Below the pieces are notes generated by a model that worked only from the letters and a program-made list of their open reading frames with translations, was not told the origin of the DNA and searched no databases. The position numbers were made by a program, and so were the translations under genes. From contig NZ_LZSX01000098.1 of NCBI RefSeq assembly GCF_001665835.1, positions 18,644 to 82,643 on the forward strand: a DNA stretch of 64,000 bases. Direction: 5' to 3'. Shown here piece by piece: positions 52,222 through 60,636 of this stretch (positions are counted from its first letter, which is position 1; every line of letters begins with the position of its first letter). Source of the DNA: Mycobacterium colombiense. GTDB lineage: Bacteria > Actinomycetota > Actinomycetes > Mycobacteriales > Mycobacteriaceae.

Positions 52222-52407
52222 TCAGCCCTTCTCCGCCGACTCCAGCGCAGCCAGCAGCACGTCGTGCGCCTCGGACAGGCGGCGTGCTATCTCTTCGAGC
52301 TCATCGAGCGACGGCACCTTCTCGGGGTCTTCCCCGTCCCCGGGCTGGGGCAGCCGGGCCAGCAGGGCGTCGATTTCAGCGCGAATCTCATCGGGATCGA
52401 TAGTCAT
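52222..52407 (-). CDS. Small conserved acidic helical protein (Rv1693 type)
   Basis: 61 residues beginning MTIDPDEIRAEIDALLARLP with a second helical segment (LDELEEIARRLSEAHDVLL). It sits between tlyA and the Rv1692-type phosphatase as in M. tuberculosis. Function is unknown. Confidence 0.85.
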   Translation of the reverse strand: MTIDPDEIRAEIDALLARLPQPGDGEDPEKVPSLDELEEIARRLSEAHDVLLAALESAEKG

Positions 52408-52430
52408 CGCGTTACTACGCTAGTCACCCG

Positions 52431-53462
52431 TCAGTCGGTGCGCACCAAAGACCAGCGTTGTAGCGCGGCGCGCGCCCGGTCGTCGGCGGCCTCGATGCGC
52501 ACCTCGCCGGAGCCGGAGCCGGCCGCGCCGTACACCGCGCCGGCGACCGCGCGGACGATCGACAGGCCGTCGCCGTCGTCCGACCCGTCACCGCTGACGG
52601 TGATCGTCGCGTCCGCGACCTCGACCCGCCAGCCCGGCTGCGGCCCGATCGCGAGCGACTCGCCGCCGGTGTGCAGCGAGCGCAGGTCGTGGCCGATATA
52701 GGTGGGGCGCTGGCCGGGCCTGGCGTACACCGCGTCCCGCGCGGAATTGACCCCGGTGAGCACCATCAGGCTGGGCAGCTCGGCGGCGTTGGCGCCCTCG
52801 ATGTCGGTGTCGAGCCGGTCCCCGATCACCAGGGGGGCGTGAAAGTCGCCGCGCGCCGCGGCATCCCGCAGCAGCCCGGGCGCCGGCTTGCCCGCGACCT
52901 GAGGCTCGCCGCCGGTGGCCGCCCGGAGCGCGGCCACGAACGATCCGTTGCCGGGTAACAGCCCGCGCTCGGTGGGCAGGGTCAGGTCGACGTTGGACGC
53001 CACCCACAGCGCGCCGGCCCGGATGGCCAGGGCCGCCTCGGCCAGTTCCGGCCACCCGATGGTCTGGGACAGACCCTGCACGATGGCGGCCGGGTCGTCG
53101 TCGTAGCTGCGCACCGCGCGCAGTCCGACGGCCGTGACCTCGTTGGCCAGGGCCTCGGTGCCCACGATCAGCACCGGCGAGCCGGGCGGCAACTGGTCGG
53201 CCAGCAGCCGCGCCGCGCTTTGCGCGCTGGTGGCGACGTCGGCGGCGACGGCGGTGAAACCCAGGTCGGTCAGGTGCGCGGCCACCTCGTCGGCGCTGCG
53301 CGACGCGTTGTTGGTGACGAAGTACGCGCGGCTGCGCACCTCGGCCAGCGCCTGCACCGCGCCCTCGGTGGGCCGATGGCCGCGAAACATGGTGCCGTCC
53401 AGATCGATCAGCAGGCAGTCATATTGCTGTGCAAGGGTTTTGGTGTGATTCGGCCCCGTCAT
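52431..53462 (-). CDS. HAD-superfamily glycerol-3-phosphate phosphatase (Rv1692 type)
   Basis: 343 residues. HAD motif I LLIDLDGTMF, motif II FVTNNASRS, motif III with Lys in AGKPAPGLL and motif IV IGDRLDTDIEGA match NagD-like phosphatases. The M. tuberculosis orthologue hydrolyses glycerol 3-phosphate in polar-lipid recycling. An extra C-terminal domain of about 80 residues is present. It overlaps the TPR gene by 4 nt. Confidence 0.93.
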   Translation of the reverse strand: MTGPNHTKTLAQQYDCLLIDLDGTMFRGHRPTEGAVQALAEVRSRAYFVTNNASRSADEVAAHLTDLGFTAVAADVATSAQSAARLLADQLPPGSPVLIVGTEALANEVTAVGLRAVRSYDDDPAAIVQGLSQTIGWPELAEAALAIRAGALWVASNVDLTLPTERGLLPGNGSFVAALRAATGGEPQVAGKPAPGLLRDAAARGDFHAPLVIGDRLDTDIEGANAAELPSLMVLTGVNSARDAVYARPGQRPTYIGHDLRSLHTGGESLAIGPQPGWRVEVADATITVSGDGSDDGDGLSIVRAVAGAVYGAAGSGSGEVRIEAADDRARAALQRWSLVRTD

Positions 53463-54262
53463 CGGCCGAGTTCACTGACGCGGTCTTCGGCATCGGTGAC
53501 GCCGTCGACGTCCGCGGCCGCGGAGTGCAGGAACCACTGCAGCGCCTCGTCCCCGCGGCCGAGCGCCAGCAGGGTGTCGGCGTAGGCGTAGCACAACCGC
53601 GCCGCCGTCGTGCCCGTGCGGGTCGGATCCAGCTGCGGCGTGGACAACACGGTGAGCGCCTGTTCCAGCTGGCCGAGATCCGCGCGCGCGCCGGCCGCGA
53701 CGATGCGCAGTTCGTCGGCGTCGTCCCCGCTGAGGTCGGCGGCCTCCGGCCCTCGCGCGAGTTCGATCGCCCGCTCCGGGCGGCCAAGTCCGCGTTCGCA
53801 ATCGGCGATCAGGGCCAGCAGCGAGGACTTGCTGCCCATCCTGCGGGCCGCGCGTAACTCTGCGAGAGCCTGCGACCAGTCGCCGCAGTGGTAGGCGGCG
53901 ATGCCGACCGCTTCCCGGATGACGGCGATGCGGCTGGACCGGGCGCGTGCCGCCCGCGCGTGCCGCAGGGCGGCCTCGGGGTCCTCGTCGAGCAGTTCGC
54001 CCGCGGCCACCAGGTGGCGCGCCACCGCGTCGGCGGTGGCGCGGTCCAGGGTGCTCAGGTCGCGGCGGATGTCGGGTGCCAGCTGCTTGGCTTCCACGCC
54101 GGGCGGGATCGGCGGGCCGTCGTGCGGCGCGCGATCGGCCTGGGCATCCCGGCGTGCGGCGCCCTGCGGCTGGGCCGGGCGCGCACGGCCCGGACCCGAC
54201 CAGCGATTGGATGCCGGCCGCCCCCGCCGCTCGTCGCGCTGCCCTTGCCTGTCGTCGACCAC
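53459..54262 (-). CDS. Tetratricopeptide repeat protein (Rv1691 type)
   Basis: 267 residues. The N-terminal 60 residues are Arg/Pro-rich and probably disordered; the rest is helical with TPR-like repeats (DPEAALRHARAARARSS, GDWSQALAELRAARRMG, LGRGDEALQWFLHSA). It is coupled to the downstream phosphatase gene by a 4-nt overlap. Its partner is unknown. Confidence 0.88.
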   Translation of the reverse strand: MVDDRQGQRDERRGRPASNRWSGPGRARPAQPQGAARRDAQADRAPHDGPPIPPGVEAKQLAPDIRRDLSTLDRATADAVARHLVAAGELLDEDPEAALRHARAARARSSRIAVIREAVGIAAYHCGDWSQALAELRAARRMGSKSSLLALIADCERGLGRPERAIELARGPEAADLSGDDADELRIVAAGARADLGQLEQALTVLSTPQLDPTRTGTTAARLCYAYADTLLALGRGDEALQWFLHSAAADVDGVTDAEDRVSELGR

Positions 54263-54290
54263 GCTGCCGAGAATACGGGCAGCCCCGCGC

Positions 54291-54653
54291 CTAGCTTTGC
54301 AGCCGGTTACTCAGCAGCGGTGCGATCACCGCCGGGCAGTAGGTCGCGATCGCGACGATGGTGAATTTGCCCGCCATCTCGTACGACAATCCGTTGCCCT
54401 CGGCCATCTTGGAGGTCACATCGTCGAACGACCCGCCGGGCTCGAACAGCATCGGGCACACCGACTGTCCCATCGCCGTGGTGGTGGCCGGTTGGGTGTA
54501 GCTGATCCCGGCGTTCGTCAGCGCGGACAGGAAGGCGTTGCCCAGCATGTCGGCGCGGATCGGCGCCGACAGGACCGCGGCCAGCGACACCAGGCCGGTG
54601 ATCACCCCCAGAATCGGCAGGACGGTCAACCGCACACGCGTCGCAAAAATCAC
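54291..54653 (-). CDS. DUF732 secreted protein, LprJ-like
   Basis: 120 residues with an N-terminal signal sequence (LTVLPILGVITGLVSLAAVLSAPIRA) and a DUF732 domain (FLSALTNAGISY, Cys in SVCPMLF, and YCPAVI). It is the positional equivalent of LprJ (Rv1690), but I see no lipobox Cys, so here the product looks secreted rather than lipidated. GTG start. Confidence 0.83.
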   Translation of the reverse strand: MIFATRVRLTVLPILGVITGLVSLAAVLSAPIRADMLGNAFLSALTNAGISYTQPATTTAMGQSVCPMLFEPGGSFDDVTSKMAEGNGLSYEMAGKFTIVAIATYCPAVIAPLLSNRLQS

Positions 54654-54761
54654 CGTGACAACAGTGGTCGCCGAGGATCACGTCAACGACACGGTGAGGT
54701 AAAGATCTGTACACGCACGCGTTTTGCGCACGTGGTTCCTGCCCTGAAAGGGCTAGCCGGG

Positions 54762-56033
54762 TTAGACCTTTTCGACCCCGGCGACGGTGCGTTTGCCGCG
54801 GCGCAGCACCAGCCATTTGCCGTGCACGAAATCGGACGGTTGCGGCGCCCAGTCCTCGCTCTCGATGCGGACGTTGTTGACCGAGACGCCGCCCTCGCCG
54901 ATGGTGCGCCGCGCGGCCTTCTTGCTCTCTGACAGGCCGCTGGCGACCAGCAGGTCGACGATCCCGTCGGGGCCACCGGGTTTGAGCTCGGCGATCGACG
55001 TCTCGCGCAGCGCCGCCGCCAGCGTGGCCTCGTCCAGGCGGTCCAGTTCGCCCTGCCCGAACAGCGCCCGGCTGGCGTGCTCGACGGCCTCGGTGGCCGC
55101 CTCGCCGTGCACCAGCACGGTCAGTTCGCGCGCCAATCGCCGCTGGGCGGCGCGCTGCTGGGGCCGCTCGGCCGTCGCCTGCTCCAGCTCGCCGAGCTCG
55201 TCGGCGGTCAGGAAGGTGAACCAGCGCAGGTAGCGGATCACGTCGGCGTCGGCGGTGTTGAAGAAGTACTGATACCAGGCGTAGGGCGTGGTCAGTTCGG
55301 GGTCCAGCCACAGGCTGCCGCCGCCGGTGGACTTGCCGAACTTGGTGCCGTCGGCGGCGGTCACCAGCGGCACCGTCAGCGCGTGCACCGACGCGCCGAG
55401 CTGCTGGCGCACCAGCCGGACGCCGGCGACGATGTTGCCCCACTGATCGGAGCCGCCGATCTGCAGCGTGCAGCCGTAGCGCCGGTGCAACTCGACGTAG
55501 TCGTTGGCCTGCAACAGCATGTAGCTGAACTCGGTGTAGGAGATGCCGTCGCCCTCGAGGCGCCGCCGGACGGTGTCACGGTCCAGCATCACGTTGACCG
55601 AGAAGTGCTTGCCGAGGTCGCGCAGGAACTCGATCGCCGACAGCGGGCTGGTCCAGTCCAGGTTGTTGACGACGACGGCGCCGGTGGGTGATTCGTCGAA
55701 GTCGACGAAGCGCCGCAGCTGCCCGCCGATCCGCTCGGTCCACTCGGCGACCGTGTCCGCCTCGTTGAGGGTGCGCTCGCCGACCTCGCGCGGGTCGCCG
55801 ATCATGCCGGTGGCCCCGCCGGCGAGCACAATCGGGCGATGGCCGGCGCGCTGGAACCGGCGCAGCGCCAGCAGCGGCACCAGGTGTCCGGCGTGCAGGC
55901 TGGGCGCGGTGGGGTCGAAGCCGGCGTACACCGTCATCGGCCCGCGCTGCGCCTCGGCGCTCAGCGCATCGAGGTCGGTGGACTGCGCGATCAGTCCGCG
56001 CCAGCCCAGCTCGTCGATGATCATGTCGCCCAT
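54762..56033 (-). CDS. tyrS: Tyrosyl-tRNA synthetase
   Basis: 423 residues. Class I signatures HAGH (PSLHAGHLVPLL) and KFGKS (in DGTKFGKSTGGG) and a C-terminal S4 domain. It charges tRNA-Tyr. ATG 56033 has an AAGGA ribosome site and matches the Rv1689 start; six upstream codons in frame are not needed. Confidence 0.98.
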   Translation of the reverse strand: MGDMIIDELGWRGLIAQSTDLDALSAEAQRGPMTVYAGFDPTAPSLHAGHLVPLLALRRFQRAGHRPIVLAGGATGMIGDPREVGERTLNEADTVAEWTERIGGQLRRFVDFDESPTGAVVVNNLDWTSPLSAIEFLRDLGKHFSVNVMLDRDTVRRRLEGDGISYTEFSYMLLQANDYVELHRRYGCTLQIGGSDQWGNIVAGVRLVRQQLGASVHALTVPLVTAADGTKFGKSTGGGSLWLDPELTTPYAWYQYFFNTADADVIRYLRWFTFLTADELGELEQATAERPQQRAAQRRLARELTVLVHGEAATEAVEHASRALFGQGELDRLDEATLAAALRETSIAELKPGGPDGIVDLLVASGLSESKKAARRTIGEGGVSVNNVRIESEDWAPQPSDFVHGKWLVLRRGKRTVAGVEKV

Positions 56034-56066
56034 GATCCAAGATCCTTCCACCCGAGATCGGTCCGG

Positions 56067-56711
56067 CTAGTCGCTGGCGCCCGGCGCGGCCGCGCGGGGG
56101 CTGCGCCGGTACGCCGAGACCTCCGGGCGGCCGGGCAGCCACAACCGCCACGGCCGGTCGGCGGCCTGGCTGACGCCGACCCGGGGGCCGGCCGTCGCGG
56201 TCAGCGGTTCGTGCAGTTCCAGCGTCACCGGGCTGTCGCGGGCGAACAGGTCAATGCCGTTGTCGTCCATGGTGATTCCCATGGCCGAGCACAGGTTGCC
56301 CGGGCCGCGCGCCAGCGCGGCGGTGTGCACCAGCTCGCCGCGGCGGGCACGCGCGACGTCGGTGCCGTCCTCGATGGCGGCGGCGCGCAGCAGGACCGCG
56401 GCGGCGGTGCCGTCGGGTCCGCACGAAACGTTGGCGCAGACGTGAATGCCGTGGCTGCGGTAGGTGTAGAGCCGCCCCGGAGGCCCGAACATCACGAAAT
56501 TGCGGGCACGCAGGCCCTTGTACGAGTGCGCGGCGGCGTCGGGCCAGGGACCGTCGGGGACTCCCCCATAGGCCTCGACCTCGACGACGATCCCGCTCAC
56601 ACCGCGCGCGGTGAGGGTGGCGCCCAGCAACCGGCGCGCGGCCTCGACCGGGTCGACTAACAGCTGGGCCGCAGCCGCGCCTTCGCGAAATCGTCCTCGA
56701 GCCTCGACCAC
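56067..56711 (-). CDS. mpg: 3-methyladenine DNA glycosylase (AAG family)
   Basis: 214 residues of the alkyladenine glycosylase fold: VEVEAYGGVPDGPWPDAAAHS with the catalytic Glu, RNFVMFGPPGRLYTYRSHG with DNA-intercalating Tyr region, and LARGPGNLCSAMGI. It excises alkylated purines in base-excision repair. Orthologue of Rv1688. Confidence 0.95.
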   Translation of the reverse strand: MVEARGRFREGAAAAQLLVDPVEAARRLLGATLTARGVSGIVVEVEAYGGVPDGPWPDAAAHSYKGLRARNFVMFGPPGRLYTYRSHGIHVCANVSCGPDGTAAAVLLRAAAIEDGTDVARARRGELVHTAALARGPGNLCSAMGITMDDNGIDLFARDSPVTLELHEPLTATAGPRVGVSQAADRPWRLWLPGRPEVSAYRRSPRAAAPGASD

Positions 56712-56819
56712 ATCAGATCCTGAATCCTCTTTTCTGAACCCAACGAACCTACCGGCAGGCCCGACGTGGCAGTATCCCGGTGTCCCGTGACCTCAGGGCC
56801 GCGAGAAGGAGCCCACCTC

Positions 56820-58097
<1,278 letters not shown>

Positions 58098-58221
58098 CCG
58101 TCGGAATTAGGCATCCGGCGCCGCCCGCCCGCGGCGTCTCCCGACCACGCGGCGATTCCGCACTGCGCGAGCGGTGTCGCAAGTCACCACATGGGTGACT
58201 GCCTCTCGCGCAATGTCGACC

Positions 58222-58250
58222 TTGACAACCCCGCGCGACGGGACGATTAT
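58222..58250 (+). promoter_or_regulatory. Sigma-A type promoter of the ABC exporter operon
   Basis: TTGACA at 58222-58227, a 17-bp spacer and GATTAT at 58245-58250 form a near-ideal housekeeping promoter. The expected transcription start falls on or next to the A of ATG 58258, so the message is probably leaderless, which is common in mycobacteria. Confidence 0.75.
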
Positions 58251-58281
58251 TCATCGCATGATGAGTTCATCCAATGATGAA
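58250..58281. promoter_or_regulatory. Two tandem TetR-type operator palindromes
   Basis: TTCATC-GCAT-GATGAG (58250-58265) and TTCATC-CAAT-GATGAA (58266-58281) are two palindromes of identical design, centres 16 bp apart, covering the end of the -10 element, the predicted transcription start and the start codon. The TetR regulator encoded at the end of the same operon is the obvious candidate ligand-controlled repressor. Confidence 0.7.
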
Positions 58282-59022
58282 TTAATTACCGGCCCCGGGG
58301 AACCGGCGGTGCACATCGATCACCTGCGCGTCGTCCGCGGCAAACGCCCAGCTCTGCATGACTTCTCCGTGCGGATCGCCACGGGCAGCATCACCGGCCT
58401 GCTCGGGCCGTCCGGCTGCGGCAAGACCACACTGATCCGCTGCATCGTCGGCACCCAGATCATCTCGAAGGGCACCGTCACCGTGCTCGGCGAACCGGCC
58501 GGCAGCGCCGAATTGCGCCATCGGATCGGCTACCTGCCGCAGGACCCGACGATCTACGACGACCTGCGGATCGTGGACAACGTCCGCTATTTCGCGGCGC
58601 TCTACGGATTCGACGGCCAGGCCGCCGACGCCGCCATCGACCGTGTCGGGCTGACCGATCATCGGACCGCCTTGTGCGGCAACCTCTCCGGCGGTCAGCG
58701 CACCCGGGTGTCGCTGGCGTGCGCGCTGGTCTGCCAGCCCGACCTGCTGGTGCTCGACGAGCCCACCGTGGGGCTGGACCCGGTGCTGCGCGCGGATCTC
58801 TGGGAGCAGTTTGCCGAGCTGGCCCGTGCCGGGACCACGCTGCTGGTCTCCAGCCACGTGATGGACGAAGCCGACCATTGCGGCGACCTGCTGCTGATGC
58901 GCGACGGCCGGTTGGTCGCCCACACCACCCCGTCCCAACTGAGAGAGGACACCGGATGCACGTCACTGGAGGACGCGTTTCTGTCCATCATCAAGCGCAG
59001 CGCCATGCGCGAAGCGGGCTGA
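58258..59022 (+). CDS. ABC exporter ATP-binding protein (Rv1687c type)
   Basis: 254 residues from ATG 58258: Walker A GPSGCGKTT, signature LSGGQRTRVSLA, Walker B LLVLDEPTVGLDP and the switch His in SSHVMDEAD. It belongs to the drug/lipid exporter (DrrA-like) class and works with the membrane protein encoded next, whose start lies inside this gene. The start fits a leaderless message from the promoter just upstream; a second ATG follows directly. Confidence 0.92.
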   Translation: MMSSSNDELITGPGEPAVHIDHLRVVRGKRPALHDFSVRIATGSITGLLGPSGCGKTTLIRCIVGTQIISKGTVTVLGEPAGSAELRHRIGYLPQDPTIYDDLRIVDNVRYFAALYGFDGQAADAAIDRVGLTDHRTALCGNLSGGQRTRVSLACALVCQPDLLVLDEPTVGLDPVLRADLWEQFAELARAGTTLLVSSHVMDEADHCGDLLLMRDGRLVAHTTPSQLREDTGCTSLEDAFLSIIKRSAMREAG

Positions 59023-59774
59023 GCCTGCGCGGCTACACCGCGACCACGACGCGGATCCTGCGCCAATTGGTCGGCGATCACCGCAGTGTCGCGATGATCC
59101 TGCTCGTGCCGGTCCTGGTGATCAGCCTGATGTACTTCATGTTCCAGAACGCCCCGCACCGCCCCGGCGGGCCGACCCCGTTCAACAACGCCTGCCTGAT
59201 CCTGCTGGGCCTGTTCCCGCTGTTCGTGATGTTCATCATCACGGCGATCACCATGCAGCGCGAGCGGGCCTCCGGGACGCTGGAGCGCATCCTGACCACG
59301 CCGCTGCGCCGCCTGGATCTGCTGATCGCCTACGGCACCGCCTTCTCCATCGCCGCTGCGGCGCAGGCCACTCTGGCGTGCATCGTGTCGTTCTGGCTAC
59401 TGGGGTTCAACACCGCCGGCAGCCCGATGTGGGTGTTCGTCATCGCGATCGTCAATGCCGTGCTTGGCGTCGGTTTGGGCCTGCTGTGTAGTGCGTTCGC
59501 CCGCACCGAATTTCAGGCCGTGCAGTTCATTCCGCTGGTGATGGTGCCGCAGCTGCTGCTGGCCGGCATCATCGTGCCGCGGGCGCTGATGCCACACTGG
59601 CTGCAATGGATCAGCAATGTGCTGCCGGCCAGCTACGCGCTGGAGGCGTTGCAGCAGGTTGGTGCGCACCCGGAACTGACGTTCATCGCGGTGCGCGACA
59701 TCGTCGTGGTGCTGGGCTTCGCCCTGGCGGCGCTGTGCCTGGCCGCGGCCACGCTGCGACGGCGGACGCCCTAG
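58956..59774 (+). CDS. ABC-2 type exporter permease (Rv1686c type)
   Basis: 272 residues with six transmembrane segments and the ABC-2 motif ERASGTLERILTTPLRRLDLL near residue 110. ATG 58956 has a GAGAGGAC ribosome site and overlaps the ATPase gene by 67 nt, an unusually long overlap; a later internal start would remove it. It forms the membrane part of the exporter. Substrate unknown. Confidence 0.88.
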   Translation: MHVTGGRVSVHHQAQRHARSGLSLRGYTATTTRILRQLVGDHRSVAMILLVPVLVISLMYFMFQNAPHRPGGPTPFNNACLILLGLFPLFVMFIITAITMQRERASGTLERILTTPLRRLDLLIAYGTAFSIAAAAQATLACIVSFWLLGFNTAGSPMWVFVIAIVNAVLGVGLGLLCSAFARTEFQAVQFIPLVMVPQLLLAGIIVPRALMPHWLQWISNVLPASYALEALQQVGAHPELTFIAVRDIVVVLGFALAALCLAAATLRRRTP

Positions 59775-59831
59775 TGGCGATCGCAAGCGCGGCGCAGCCG
59801 GGCGCAGCGGGTCGTCATGGAGGGTCCTAGC

Positions 59832-60455
59832 ATGACGGCCACCAGCGCCGGGCGCCGGCGGCGGGGGCGCCCGGCCGGCAACTCCGGCACCCGCGACCGC
59901 ATCCTGGACAGCGCCCGGGAGCTGTTTGCGCGCAACGGGATTCGTAACACTTCGATCCGCGCGGTGGCCGCGGCGGCCGGGGTAGATTCGGCGTTGGTGC
60001 ACCACTACTTCGGCACCAAGGAGAAGCTGTTCGCCGCGGCCGTGCACATCCCGATCGATCCGATGGACATCGTCGGCCGGTTGCGCGAGATGCCGGTCGA
60101 CGAGCTCGGCTATCGGATCCCATCAATGTTGTTGCCGCTGTGGGATTCCGAGATCGGTGCGGCGTTCATCGCCACGCTGCGGTCCGTCCTGGCCGGCGAG
60201 GAGATCAACCTGTTCCGCACGTTCATCGAGGACGTGATCACGGCGGAAATCGGCCCGCGCGTGGACAATCCGCCGGGCAGCGGCACCACCCGGGTCCAGT
60301 TCGTCGCGTCACAGCTGGTGGGCGTGGTGATGGCGCGCTACATCCTGCGACTGGAGCCGTTCGCGTCGCTGCCGCCCGAGCAGATCGCGCAGACCATCGC
60401 GCCGAATCTGCAGCGCTACCTCACCGGGGATCTGCCGGACGGCCTTGTGCCATGA
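59832..60455 (+). CDS. TetR-family regulator (Rv1685c type)
   Basis: 207 residues with an N-terminal helix-turn-helix (TRDRILDSARELFARNGIRNTSIRAVAAAAGVDSALVHHYFGTKEKLF) preceded by a basic tail, and a ligand-binding C-terminal domain. The length equals Rv1685c when starting at ATG 59832. It is likely to control its own operon through the tandem palindromes at 58250-58281. Its 3' end overlaps the convergent Trm112-like gene by 35 bp. Confidence 0.93.
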   Translation: MTATSAGRRRRGRPAGNSGTRDRILDSARELFARNGIRNTSIRAVAAAAGVDSALVHHYFGTKEKLFAAAVHIPIDPMDIVGRLREMPVDELGYRIPSMLLPLWDSEIGAAFIATLRSVLAGEEINLFRTFIEDVITAEIGPRVDNPPGSGTTRVQFVASQLVGVVMARYILRLEPFASLPPEQIAQTIAPNLQRYLTGDLPDGLVP

Positions 60456-60636
60456 GCCGGGCGTGCTCGTCGTCGTCGACGTCGCGGGCCTCGTCGATCA
60501 GCAGCACCGGGATGCCATCCTCGATGCGGTAGGCGCGCCGCAGCCGCGGGTTGTAGAGCAGTTCGGATCCCACCAGCACCAGCGGGCCCCGGTCGTCCGG
60601 GCACACCAGGATGCTCAGCAGTGCATCGTCGATCAT
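60421..60636 (-). CDS. Trm112-like protein (UPF0434, Rv1684 type)
   Basis: 71 residues: LLSILVCPDDRGPLVLV, then YRIEDGIPVLLIDEAR, the Trm112-like fold. The second Cys of the usual zinc-binding CPxC pair is replaced by Asp and no second Cys pair is present, so it probably does not bind zinc. ATG 60636 overlaps the stop codon of the Rv1683 homologue by 4 nt. Confidence 0.88.
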   Translation of the reverse strand: MIDDALLSILVCPDDRGPLVLVGSELLYNPRLRRAYRIEDGIPVLLIDEARDVDDDEHARLMAQGRPADPR

